Source of the DNA: Candidatus Poribacteria bacterium
Lineage (GTDB): Bacteria; Poribacteria; WGA-4E; WGA-3G
Length of the DNA: 54,374 nt
Direction: 5' to 3'
Assembly (NCBI GenBank): GCA_022394775.1
Contig: JAGFCB010000291.1
Span: 1 to 54,374, forward strand
In this document: in pieces, positions 7,382-15,681 of the stretch
Layout: each line of letters starts with the position of its first letter
Position numbering within the stretch: position 1 is the stretch's first letter
The notes under the pieces: generated by a model
Databases searched by the model: none
What the model saw: the letters and a program-made list of their open reading frames with translations, nothing else
Told to the model about the DNA's origin: nothing
Translations under genes and position numbers: made by a program

Positions 7382-9043
7382 TTACTGATCGTTGTCCGCT
7401 AACTTAATCCCTGCATCTCCAATATTTTGATGCGTTGCGTCAGCATAGTCCGGTACATTCTCAGCAATCGCGAGGGCAATCTCGCCAGCGAAATGATAGT
7501 TCATCTCGCTACCCAATTGTTTAGCCAGCTGTTGCGTAATCTCCCAATCTACACGTGCTTCACCCGGTGGATCAATCGTCTTTCGGATACGTTGGACCCA
7601 ACCTGTTGAATTGGTAAAAGTGCCATCTTTCTCAGCGAAAGTTGTTCCCGGTAACACCACATCGGCTAATTGCGTAACCTCCGATGGTAAAATGTCTTGC
7701 ACGATAAGGAAATCAACGCTCTCTAACGCCGCTTTCTCTGCTTCGTTCAGTGGACGTTCCGGCGCGCCACTCACGAGATAAACGACCTTCGCACCTGAAA
7801 CTTTCTCCCAAAGGGCATCACCTTCTAAAACAACGTTTCCATTCGCAGAACCGAGTATCGTTCTCGCACCTGCGGTATTGGGATTCTTATCCGCTTCAAT
7901 CGTAAATTGTGGAAACTTGTGTTCTTCACCTTGTAGCTGCCCGAAGAGCCCTAACTGCGTTGTCTGTAGCACTTCATGTGCAAACTGCTGCAAGACGTAG
8001 TTATCTTCGTTTGTGCCTTGCGCGGAACCGATGACAACGATGTTTTCAGCTTCTACTTCCGATAATTGTTCCTGAATCACGGATAGTGCATCTGCCCAAT
8101 GTGTTGGCGTGAGTTCGTCATCGACCCGTTTAAGCGGCAGTTGAAGCCGGTCATCGCTGTTCACATAGTGGTAACCGAGACGACCATCATCACACATCCA
8201 GTGTTGGTTAACATCCTCATGGAAACGCGGTTTGAGCCGATAAACACCATCAGCTTTATACTCTACGGTGATATTACAACCGACACTACACCCTGAACAA
8301 ACACTGTTCGCTTTCTCCATAAACCACGGACGTGACTTGAATAAGAAATCTTTGCTAATCAAGGCACCGACGGGGCAGATATCAACAACATTCCCAGCAA
8401 GTTTATTGTCTAATACCTGTATCGGAACACCGTCATGGCTTCTTGGAATGTCAATTTCGTCGTGAGAACCGCGATTAATTAAACCTAACTCACCTGTACC
8501 AGATACTTCTTGCGCGAATCGGATACATCGGGTACAAACAACACATCTTGTCGAGTAGAGCAGGACATCCGGTCCGAGATCTTTTTTCGGTGGAACATTT
8601 TTGACCTCAAGATACCGACTTTTATCGTGTCCGTGCCGGTAGGTGTAATCTTGCAAGTCGCACTCGCCAGCTTGATCACAGACAGGACAATCCAGCGGAT
8701 GATGCACAAGCAGGAACTCAAGTATGTCCTCGCGTGCCTTTTTCACCCGCGGGCTATCTGTATAGACAATAAAGTCGTACTTCCCATCGAGTTTTCTCTC
8801 TGGAGGTGCTGTTCTTAGCACCGTTGTGCACCCTGTTGCAAGCTGCCTGTCAGGGACAATCGCGCCAGCCGGTGGGAAGAAAACGTGCGGTTCAACGAGA
8901 CACATTCTACAGTTCGCTGGACGAGTCAACCCAGGGTGATAACAGTAGTGAGGCACCTCAATGCCGTTTTGCCTCGCTGCCTCGACTACATTCGTTCCAT
9001 CTTCAACCTCTATCTCAAGGTCATTCAGTTTAATAAATGCCAT
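7382..9043 (-). CDS. nuoG: NADH-quinone oxidoreductase subunit G (short form)
   Basis: This 553-residue iron-sulfur subunit of the peripheral arm has an N-terminal [2Fe-2S] domain with Cys34, Cys45, Cys48 and Cys72, then a His-Cys [4Fe-4S] site (His114/115, Cys119, Cys122, Cys128), then Cys167, Cys170, Cys173 and Cys223. The molybdopterin-oxidoreductase-like start has Cys249, Cys252, Cys256 and Cys284, indicating that the extra N7-type cluster is kept. The following molybdopterin-like domain is short, so the protein is well below the 700-900 residues of many NuoG proteins. The start follows the recurring leader. Electrons pass from NuoF/E through this chain. Confidence 0.95.
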   Translation of the reverse strand: MAFIKLNDLEIEVEDGTNVVEAARQNGIEVPHYCYHPGLTRPANCRMCLVEPHVFFPPAGAIVPDRQLATGCTTVLRTAPPERKLDGKYDFIVYTDSPRVKKAREDILEFLLVHHPLDCPVCDQAGECDLQDYTYRHGHDKSRYLEVKNVPPKKDLGPDVLLYSTRCVVCTRCIRFAQEVSGTGELGLINRGSHDEIDIPRSHDGVPIQVLDNKLAGNVVDICPVGALISKDFLFKSRPWFMEKANSVCSGCSVGCNITVEYKADGVYRLKPRFHEDVNQHWMCDDGRLGYHYVNSDDRLQLPLKRVDDELTPTHWADALSVIQEQLSEVEAENIVVIGSAQGTNEDNYVLQQFAHEVLQTTQLGLFGQLQGEEHKFPQFTIEADKNPNTAGARTILGSANGNVVLEGDALWEKVSGAKVVYLVSGAPERPLNEAEKAALESVDFLIVQDILPSEVTQLADVVLPGTTFAEKDGTFTNSTGWVQRIRKTIDPPGEARVDWEITQQLAKQLGSEMNYHFAGEIALAIAENVPDYADATHQNIGDAGIKLADNDQ

Positions 9044-9133
9044 ATTTTTGTATTTCCTTGCGGTTGGGTTAGGCAGACTTAGTATTTAGCATACCTCTCC
9101 GTATATCTGCCTTCCACTTCGCTCCAGGCTCGC
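9044..9133 (-). repeat. Recurrent leader cassette upstream of nuoG
   Basis: The end of the cassette, CCAACCGCAAGGAAATAC, abuts the nuoG ATG and carries its ribosome binding site. Upstream are ATATACGGAGAGG and AGCCTGGAGCGAAGTGGAAG, clearly related to the nuoK and nuoH cassettes. No second outer box is seen here. Confidence 0.7.
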
Positions 9134-9181
9134 AATCTTGGCTAAGAAGAGAGATGTTAGAATTATCAAAAACTACTTGTG

Positions 9182-9213
9182 ACTGAAAACTGATAATTGA
9201 CAACTGACAACTA
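9182..9213. repeat. REP-like intergenic repeat (copy 3) at the nuoF stop
   Basis: ACTGATAATTGACAACTGAC is a half-element of the TTATCAGT family. It lies immediately after, and just touches, the nuoF stop codon. Confidence 0.5.
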
Positions 9214-10704
9214 TTCCTCTGACGGCTGCTCAAGGTCAGCGAACTCTTTGGGAACAAACCGCTGTTGATACGCGTAATTTTCTTCCGGTGGGACGGTTGC
9301 CTCAGCAATAGGCAGCGTGACGAGTTTACCTTCACGGATAGTGGCTTCAAATTCGGGTCTGAACTTTCGCAAATAACTCACAGCGGGCCACGAGACAGCA
9401 ATACCAAAGACACAAATTGTATTCCAAGTCATCGTATCCACATTCGCGATGTTGTTAGCGACGCTCTCCAACAGGTCAAGATCTTCATAAATCTCTTCTG
9501 TTTCGCCAGTATCGCCCCATCTGCCGTTTTCAGCGACACCGAATTTGGGACGTGTGATGGTGTCCTTTCGTCCGTTTCCGTCGGCGATACGTTGCACAAT
9601 ATCCCGTACCCACGGTGTGCCCCATCTACACGGGGTGCACTGTCCACACGATTCGTGTGCATAGAACTTCATGATATTGAGTAAGCAGTCAACGATATTC
9701 CGAGTCTCGTTCATGACGATGATACCACCAGAACCGAGCATAGATTTAGCGAGTGTCAGTGAGGTAAAATCGAGTCGTGTGTCCAATTCATAGTGCGTTA
9801 AAATAGGGGCTGAACTGCCACCAGGGATCACCGCTTTCACCTCTTTGCCTCGCAAACCGCCTGCGACCTCAATAAGTTCTGAGCAGGTCAAGCCGAGCTC
9901 AAGTTCATAAACCCCGGGTTCATTGACATCACCGCTAATACAGTAAAGTTTTGTACCCGTGTTGGGATCCGGGGTCGGCGGATCAGACCGCGTATCGGCA
10001 TACGTCGGTCCCATTTTAGTGTACCACTCAACGCCGTTACCGACGATGAAAGGTAGGTTACACAACGTCTCAACATTCTGGACCACCGTTGGTTTACTGA
10101 AGACCCCTTCAACAGCCGGGAATGGCGGTTTGTTTCGAGGTTGCCCGCGTTTGCCTTCAAGCGACTCAATCAAACCCGTCTCCTCACCACAGATATAAGC
10201 ACCCGCACCCGGGTGAGAATAGATATCGACGTTGAGTCCTGTGCCACGAATATCTTTGCCGAGGTATCCGTTCTCGTAAGCCTCTTTGATCGCTGCGTCT
10301 AACATCTTCTTACCGAGTGTAAATTCACCCCGAATATAGACATAAGTCGTCTCAATGCCCATCGCGTAGCAGCAAATTAGGATACCTTCAATCAACAGAT
10401 GTGGATTCTTCTCTAAGACATACCGATTACTGAATGTCCCTGGTTCGCTTTCGTCAGCGTTGCAGCAGAGGTAACGCGGCTCTATATCTTTTGGCACAAA
10501 ACTCCATTTCAAGCCTGTCGAAAACCCTGCGCCGCCTCTGCCTTTCAACCCGGCATCCATCACCATTTTAGAGATATCGTCTGGTTGATATTCCGCAATC
10601 GCCTTTTCAAAACGGGCATAGCCGTCATATTGTCGAAAGACATCAAAGGTGTTAATGTCAGGTACGTCCAGATGCTCGTAGAGAATCCTTCTTTCTTCAA
10701 CCAT
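9211..10704 (-). CDS. nuoF: NADH-quinone oxidoreductase subunit F
   Basis: This 497-residue subunit oxidises NADH. The NADH-binding glycine-rich motif GLKGRGGAGFSTG is at residues 52-64 and the FMN-binding GAGAYICGEETGLIESLEG at 167-184. The [4Fe-4S] ligands are Cys353, Cys356, Cys359 and Cys431. The stretch between the third and fourth ligand is 71 residues, about 30 more than in the NuoF proteins I remember; the extra part (about 377-406) is charged and Gly-rich. The start ATG follows AGGAG. Upstream in the operon, nuoE is separated by an inserted AT-rich secreted-protein gene. Confidence 0.97.
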   Translation of the reverse strand: MVEERRILYEHLDVPDINTFDVFRQYDGYARFEKAIAEYQPDDISKMVMDAGLKGRGGAGFSTGLKWSFVPKDIEPRYLCCNADESEPGTFSNRYVLEKNPHLLIEGILICCYAMGIETTYVYIRGEFTLGKKMLDAAIKEAYENGYLGKDIRGTGLNVDIYSHPGAGAYICGEETGLIESLEGKRGQPRNKPPFPAVEGVFSKPTVVQNVETLCNLPFIVGNGVEWYTKMGPTYADTRSDPPTPDPNTGTKLYCISGDVNEPGVYELELGLTCSELIEVAGGLRGKEVKAVIPGGSSAPILTHYELDTRLDFTSLTLAKSMLGSGGIIVMNETRNIVDCLLNIMKFYAHESCGQCTPCRWGTPWVRDIVQRIADGNGRKDTITRPKFGVAENGRWGDTGETEEIYEDLDLLESVANNIANVDTMTWNTICVFGIAVSWPAVSYLRKFRPEFEATIREGKLVTLPIAEATVPPEENYAYQQRFVPKEFADLEQPSEE

Positions 10705-10731
10705 ACCTTCTCCTCTACAAATTGCCTTATT

Positions 10732-12810
10732 TTATTTCAAAATTAACATTTTCTTTGTTTGCGTGGAATTCTTAGTTATTAGCGTATAAAAATATATTCC
10801 ACTACTTACTGTTTCACCTACATCATTTCTACCATCCCAATATATCGCTTTGTTACGATCATGATATAAACCTTGTTGTTTATATCCTAATGATAATGTT
10901 CTTATTACGTTTCCCTCTATGGAATGGATAGATAAGGTAATATTTGAAGGTTCAGATAACTGATACGGTATCCAAGTTTCAGGATTGAAAGGATTGGGAT
11001 AATTAGATAACAATTTTGTTTCAGGGGGTTTTCTGAGTAATTGTTCTAATGCCAGAATCCCTTTTTGAAAAACAAGATCATCTGAATTTATTCGTTTAGC
11101 TTCTTCTATCCATTGTGCTATTTGATGATTTTCTCGAATAGAAGGAGCACCACTAATATTTCCAAGAGAACCTGCAACTAATACAAGATCGATAATATCT
11201 ATTATACCGTCACTATTAACATCATATTCCTTTGGTGATCCTGATCCGAGCCTCGTTGCTACTAATACTAAATCCTGTATATTAATTTCACAATCTCTAT
11301 TTACATCTTTTATATTCAGAAAATCACAATCAGGAGGTGGTAATATTTCTACATCATTAATCCAAGCATAAAATTTAGATCCCTTACTATCAGATAAAAC
11401 CACATTGTTCAATTCTATTACAGAGTCTTCGGCTACTTTGGCTTTAAATTTGACCGTTAATAATTTTCCACTTCCATCAATTTCTGAATTTGAAGAAGAG
11501 AGAGAGCCTAAATAAACTGTATTTCCTGAAACTTTACTTTGAAGAATTAATTGATCTTGTAAAAAATCCGCATATTGCGTCTCAATATATTCAAGTTTCT
11601 CACTATCATAATCTAATAGAATTTGATATCCAGATATGTTTTTGGCGTTTGTAATATTAATATCAAAAGATAATTCTTGATCAACTTCTAAAGAATTTAT
11701 AGTATCTGGAGAAATAGTAACAGATGGATATGATGCAATATCCCAGAATAAAATTGTATCAGCACTTGAACTAACAATCAATTTATTATCTGATGAAATT
11801 GCCGCGGAACTTATACGGTCAGTAGTTTCTCCTAAAGAATATTTATATTTTCCTGTAGACATATCATAAAAATTAATATGTGTCCACATAGGAACTACTA
11901 CTATATTAGCACTAATAATAAAACTTGCTGGTCGTTGTCCCCCACCAAATGCTCTAATTTTTGGATCAGGAAGTTTGGATTTTAATCTTTTATTTTTTAT
12001 ATCCCATAAACGAACAAGCCCATCACCAGTACTAACTAAAATATTGCCATCTGGAGAATACCTAACTGTACTAACTTGTCCTTTATGTCCTCCCATATTT
12101 CCGTCAAGTAAAGTTATTTCTTTATTTAATATAGGGTCATAAATCCAAACACCAAATTTACAAGCGACAGCGATTTCAGTGCCATCTGGAGAATAATCTA
12201 TTCCTTGAATATCAGGCATCGTTTCTTCTGATGTAGCGATATGGTTAACTGATATAATAGGATCATCTTCAGACTCGTTATTCTGATCAATAGTAGTAGG
12301 GAGGACATTTAAATCTTGTATATTTTCAGATTCGTTTTCCTCTTCTTCTAAATCAACACTCCAAAATCGAAGTCCTTTTGTTCCGGCACCGACTATAGTT
12401 TTTTCATCAGGTGAAAAAATGACATAGTCATCATATCCATCACTATCTGAAAGCAATAATTTTGGTTTGCCTTCATCTAAATCATATATGGCATCACCAC
12501 AAAGTACACTTTTACCATCTGAAGAAAATTGTATTGATCGTGGCCTCCAGTTATCCGTCTTTATTACTGTTTTTATTTTTCTATTCGGAACATCAAAAAT
12601 TAAAATATAAAGATTAAATACGGCAGCAAGCATCGTATTATCGGAAGAAAAATCTAAATCAATGGCTGTTCCACCATAATCTTGGGTACATATTCGGGTT
12701 AGAGCCTTTTTAGGTATACCTAACTGCGAACAATTTTGCGCAAAAGCATCCAATGATGGAAAATTTATTCCGAAAATTAGTGTGGCAATAATAATCGTCT
12801 TTTTATACAT
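10732..12810 (-). CDS. Secreted WD40-like / cohesin / dockerin protein with C-terminal sorting domain
   Basis: I start this gene at the ATG giving MYKKTIIIATLIFG because a signal peptide begins there; an open frame extends 58 codons upstream but through an intergenic repeat. The 692-residue product has a signal peptide (to about residue 25), degenerate WD40-type repeats (about 45-360), a cohesin-like beta-sandwich (about 363-490) and a two-repeat dockerin (about 498-552; calcium-loop pieces DVNRDCEINIQDL and DVNSDGIIDIIDL). A C-terminal FlgD/type-IX-like sorting domain (about 600-692) starts at NYPNPFNPETW and ends KKMLILK. Cohesin and dockerin in one chain would allow self-assembly outside the cell. 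The gene is strikingly AT-rich against its nuo neighbours and splits nuoE from nuoF, suggesting horizontal insertion. Confidence 0.88.
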   Translation of the reverse strand: MYKKTIIIATLIFGINFPSLDAFAQNCSQLGIPKKALTRICTQDYGGTAIDLDFSSDNTMLAAVFNLYILIFDVPNRKIKTVIKTDNWRPRSIQFSSDGKSVLCGDAIYDLDEGKPKLLLSDSDGYDDYVIFSPDEKTIVGAGTKGLRFWSVDLEEEENESENIQDLNVLPTTIDQNNESEDDPIISVNHIATSEETMPDIQGIDYSPDGTEIAVACKFGVWIYDPILNKEITLLDGNMGGHKGQVSTVRYSPDGNILVSTGDGLVRLWDIKNKRLKSKLPDPKIRAFGGGQRPASFIISANIVVVPMWTHINFYDMSTGKYKYSLGETTDRISSAAISSDNKLIVSSSADTILFWDIASYPSVTISPDTINSLEVDQELSFDINITNAKNISGYQILLDYDSEKLEYIETQYADFLQDQLILQSKVSGNTVYLGSLSSSNSEIDGSGKLLTVKFKAKVAEDSVIELNNVVLSDSKGSKFYAWINDVEILPPPDCDFLNIKDVNRDCEINIQDLVLVATRLGSGSPKEYDVNSDGIIDIIDLVLVAGSLGNISGAPSIRENHQIAQWIEEAKRINSDDLVFQKGILALEQLLRKPPETKLLSNYPNPFNPETWIPYQLSEPSNITLSIHSIEGNVIRTLSLGYKQQGLYHDRNKAIYWDGRNDVGETVSSGIYFYTLITKNSTQTKKMLILK

Positions 12811-12898
12811 ACTTATTCTGATGTAAATACATTCAATATAGTAATTTAGTTTGGAAGCTGCGCTACTGTTATGCCACGCCAAAATTGATCGGTACAAA

Positions 12899-12926
12899 GA
12901 TCGCGAGCACAACTCGTTCCTACAAG
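12899..12926. repeat. 28-nt hairpin element ending TCCTACAAG (copy 1)
   Basis: It contains the stem CGAG/CTCG around a CACAA loop, followed by TTCCTACAAG. The element at 15517-15544 has the same length and the same last nine bases but a different stem. It lies upstream of the cohesin/dockerin gene in the nuoE-side gap. Confidence 0.55.
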
Positions 12927-12985
12927 AAGAGGCGTTTGAATCTCCGATCAAGGATGACAAAGCACTCCTTTTAGTATAGCACATT

Positions 12986-13510
12986 TTAGCTTGTAAGTTT
13001 CGCTAAAATTTCATCAACTTTTTCCGGGGTCAAATTCTTATATAAGTCGTCGTTCACCATGATAACAGGCGCGACATCGCACGAAGCGAGGCATTCCACC
13101 TTCATGAGCGTGAACTTACCGTCAACAGTAGTGCCTTTCGCGAGATTCGTTTCGGAAGCGACATCCGTATTTAATTTCGTTTTAAGGTGTTCCAGAACCA
13201 CTTTGCAATCCCGCAACGCGCACGGGAGCGTATGGCATATCCGAATCACGTATTCGCCTACCGGTTCTTCAAAGAACATCGGATAGAAAGTAACAACATC
13301 CTTAACCTTCATCACGGTGACTTCAAGTTGCTCCGCGACATACTTCATGACAGCAGGTGTGATATAGCCTGCCTGTTTCTGCGCGAGATGGAGTGTAGGC
13401 AGCATTGCCGCTTCCTTAATAGGATATCGCCCTATCAACTCGTCGAATTCACGTTGGTTTTCTTCGTTAAACGCGAAAGGCGTTTCAATTTGAACAAGTT
13501 CATCTGACAT
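12986..13510 (-). CDS. nuoE: NADH-quinone oxidoreductase subunit E
   Basis: This 174-residue thioredoxin-like [2Fe-2S] subunit of the NADH-oxidising module works with NuoF. The four cluster ligands have the standard spacing: Cys92 and Cys97 in CHTLPCALRD, Cys140 and Cys144 in VECLASCDVAP. The N-terminal helical bundle with LPTLHLAQKQAGYI is present. AAGGAAA lies about 9 nt before the ATG. Its neighbours are not nuoD and nuoF as usual but small unknown genes upstream and the secreted cohesin/dockerin gene downstream. Confidence 0.96.
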   Translation of the reverse strand: MSDELVQIETPFAFNEENQREFDELIGRYPIKEAAMLPTLHLAQKQAGYITPAVMKYVAEQLEVTVMKVKDVVTFYPMFFEEPVGEYVIRICHTLPCALRDCKVVLEHLKTKLNTDVASETNLAKGTTVDGKFTLMKVECLASCDVAPVIMVNDDLYKNLTPEKVDEILAKLTS

Positions 13511-13529
13511 CTACGTTTTCCTTTATTGG

Positions 13530-13760
13530 TTATCCCGCTGCTACCAATGCTTCTTGCGCTTTGGGTGGCAGTTCAACAAAAACGAAATAAGATTCAGGAT
13601 ACAAGTAGTCTTCCTGAGATTCATCAACAACGCGGAGATACTCTTCACGAGTCGCTGCTTCATCAGGTAGAATTTGGTAGAATTTTCGCTTTGCTATGTC
13701 TTCACAACCGCTATTTTCGATGCAAAGTGCAAATTGAGTTTCTAATAGTTTCTTTTTCAT
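13530..13760 (-). CDS. Small hypothetical protein, 76 residues
   Basis: I do not recognise this family. The product is acidic, with no membrane segment or signal peptide. It has two Cys (residues 13 and 19) in the N-terminal third, an AAT/REEYLRVVDES helix and an aromatic strand YLYPESYFVFVELP near the C-terminus, which looks like a folded small domain. It ends 19 nt before nuoE and is co-oriented, so it is probably co-transcribed. No good ribosome binding site is seen ahead of the ATG. The coding-like composition and full, plausible hydrophobic pattern support a real gene. Confidence 0.6.
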   Translation of the reverse strand: MKKKLLETQFALCIENSGCEDIAKRKFYQILPDEAATREEYLRVVDESQEDYLYPESYFVFVELPPKAQEALVAAG

Positions 13761-13857
13761 AGTTTTAGTCCAGAAATCGCTTGATTTTCATCTTTTTTCT
13801 ACCAATTCTAGCAGTTTCGCACCGATTTTTTTCGTCATAAATTTCATAAATTTCCTT

Positions 13858-14385
13858 CTACGGCATACTGCCGGTAGTGTTGCCCAATTTGTCTTTTGTC
13901 TCTATCCATCCACCGTCTCTAGTGTGGACCCCGAATTCTCCGACTTGTTGGGCATTGCTATTATAGATGACAACAGTACCACCGTATGGGTGGGTTCCTA
14001 AAATGACACCCCCTTTATTATCATCTTTACTGCTAACGTTCACGAGACCCCCATATTCATTGATAGATAATTGTACTACACCTTTATCTTTACCGTGAAC
14101 GGACAAAACTCCACCTTCATTATTAGTATTCAAAATGACAGCACCTTTACCTTCCTCATCCGAAATGGCTAGGATACCACCTCCAAAGGCAGTTGATAAA
14201 ACTACCTTATTATTACCTTGCTCATCTACAACCTGTAACTTCCGACAGATAATTTCATCTACCACTAGGGGGCCTGCATTCTGGGCATTGACAGACGCGT
14301 TGTGCATCTCTGCAAGTGTCCAACTGATAAGAGTTATAAATGCACCAATACCCATATACATACAACGTTCTAATTGCTTTTTCAT
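13858..14385 (-). CDS. Exported beta-repeat protein of unknown function
   Basis: I start at the ATG giving MKKQLERCMYMG because GAGGGA lies at good distance and a hydrophobic signal-anchor follows (about residues 9-25). The remaining 150 residues are built of short repeats of roughly 20-22 residues with the pattern GG.L.V....KG.V.L (for example GGILAISDEEGKG, GGVLSVHGKDKG, GGLVNVSSKDDNKG), which suggests a small beta-helix or stacked beta-strands. The segment VVDEIICRKLQVVDEQGN precedes the repeats. The protein is probably periplasmic or surface-bound. I have seen similar proteins in this kind of genome but know no function. It lies in the insert between nuoD and nuoE. Confidence 0.7.
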   Translation of the reverse strand: MKKQLERCMYMGIGAFITLISWTLAEMHNASVNAQNAGPLVVDEIICRKLQVVDEQGNNKVVLSTAFGGGILAISDEEGKGAVILNTNNEGGVLSVHGKDKGVVQLSINEYGGLVNVSSKDDNKGGVILGTHPYGGTVVIYNSNAQQVGEFGVHTRDGGWIETKDKLGNTTGSMP

Positions 14386-14521
14386 ATTGTAATTTCCCTC
14401 ATCTATCGTAGATTTTGGAATTAATTGGACATTCTGAATTTTCGATTGTGCTAATGATTTCAAAAGGTATTGGTTATAAATGGACTTTTCAAATAGCCGT
14501 CTATTTCTTTTCCACATTGGA

Positions 14522-15334
14522 TTACTTAAATATATCTTTAAACATGCTAAAGAGTGATTTTGATTGTGCTTCTAATTCCCGAAAGCAAGGTGGACAAAGG
14601 AAACATTTATTTTCTGCTATTGTAACCAGAACTTTCATAGCGTCTTTAAATTTTAATTCTACTATATCACATCGTTCTATGCCATATATGCGAGATGCTT
14701 GACATCTCCATTCGGAATCCATCGAAAAGCCTCTTTCTTGGCATGCACATGTTTCAACATTACGATAAAGTGATCTATGACAGTTATTACATATTACACC
14801 GGCCTCATGTGCAGCGTTCACCAAAGCTGTCAGCTGCTTATATCTCATGTGATTTTCTCCTGTTACTTCTTTCTGACAAATAAGTGATCGAACTCTGTCT
14901 GGCCCTTTCGTGGCATAAACAAGGTCAAAGCTAATCTGATCAATTTTGCCAAGAAACGCTAGTAAACAATGTTGGCAAATCAAGTTTCTGCGTTGTAAAT
15001 CAGCAATAGCATGTTCAACATCAGCATCGCTCTGCCCTAAAATCGACAGAGTTATAAATGATGTTGTGCATCTCTGACAGCTAATACCGTATTTTTGAAG
15101 AATACTCGGCAATTCAGAGGATGCTGAATGCTGTTGAGGCAACAAGTGAGGCGTAGTAACACCACACGGTTCAGAACATAATACACCATAATGATAAAGT
15201 AACTTTATGAGTTCATCAAAAGTCAGCGGAGGTCCGATAGTATCAGCAACGGTATAGGAAATTCGACATTTATCACATAGATCAGCGTTCTCAAAAGGAT
15301 CTCCTAAAAACAACCTTACTAATCTTTTAAACAT
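14522..15334 (-). CDS. Cys-rich protein with a 33-residue CxxC repeat, unknown function
   Basis: This 270-residue soluble protein has at least 18 Cys. Pairs occur at 20/23, 53/57, 86/89, 120/123, 182/185, 196/198 and 244/247/250. The first four pairs are spaced 33, 33 and 34 residues apart, each followed by a helical stretch ending L..L...G, so it looks like a tandem array of zinc-binding helical modules; the fifth pair comes after a double-length interval. There is no signal peptide. The start is supported by GGAGG, but 15 nt away, so it is less certain. I recognise no known family; a metal-binding or protein/RNA-binding role is inference. It is inserted between nuoD and nuoE with hicAB upstream. 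Confidence 0.7.
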   Translation of the reverse strand: MFKRLVRLFLGDPFENADLCDKCRISYTVADTIGPPLTFDELIKLLYHYGVLCSEPCGVTTPHLLPQQHSASSELPSILQKYGISCQRCTTSFITLSILGQSDADVEHAIADLQRRNLICQHCLLAFLGKIDQISFDLVYATKGPDRVRSLICQKEVTGENHMRYKQLTALVNAAHEAGVICNNCHRSLYRNVETCACQERGFSMDSEWRCQASRIYGIERCDIVELKFKDAMKVLVTIAENKCFLCPPCFRELEAQSKSLFSMFKDIFK

Positions 15335-15438
15335 GGGAAACTTCTATTACCTCCAGTTTCCTTATGCTACAATCTTTCAGGGACGCAGCGTGTAATAATG
15401 GTATATTCCATATTATCTATAGGATTTACGCAGATATA

Positions 15439-15479
15439 GGTCCCGCTGGTTTCCGAAATATTTGTATTGCCGCGGGTCC
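15439..15479. repeat. Imperfect inverted repeat
   Basis: GGTCCCGC at the left and GCGGGTCC at the right form 8-nt arms with one mismatch around a 25-nt loop. This sits in the 347-bp gap between the Cys-rich gene and hicA. That gap also holds the hairpin element at 15517 and the VOC remnant; I see nothing else in it. Confidence 0.35.
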
Positions 15480-15508
15480 ATTATGTTTGCTATCTTCTGC
15501 TGTTTCTA

Positions 15509-15667
15509 TCAGAAACGTCGGGAATCGGAGTTCCCTCCTACAAGCGATATTTTGATAAAGTACGTAAGTCCGATATAATTAATAGTTTCCCAAAACTGGA
15601 GGCGGTTACCTTCCGAGTCGCAGATATCGAAAACTACGCGGCCATTGTCGTTCAGAAATTTTTGCAT
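15509..15667 (-). pseudogene. C-terminal remnant of a VOC/glyoxalase-like gene
   Basis: On the minus strand this short open frame begins MQKFLNDNGRVVFDICDSEG and continues NRLQFWE, which aligns with the end of the intact VOC protein at 16150-16491 (NGHAIFDIRDPEGNRIQFYG). Only about the last 25 residues of the domain remain, and the frame then runs on through the 28-nt hairpin element. The upstream part is gone and hicA-hicB lie between the two copies. The nucleotide match is imperfect, so the copies separated some time ago. Confidence 0.75.
15517..15544. repeat. 28-nt hairpin element ending TCCTACAAG (copy 2)
   Basis: The stem GGGAA/TTCCC surrounds a 6-nt loop and is followed by CTCCTACAAG. 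It has the same length and shared tail as the element at 12899-12926, with a different stem sequence, as expected if the structure matters more than the bases. Confidence 0.55.
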
Positions 15668-15681
15668 ATTAGTACAAACTG

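Noticed and set aside
12811..12984. 58-codon N-terminal extension of the cohesin/dockerin protein
   Set aside because: It runs through an intergenic repeat, and a proper signal peptide begins at the internal ATG at 12810.
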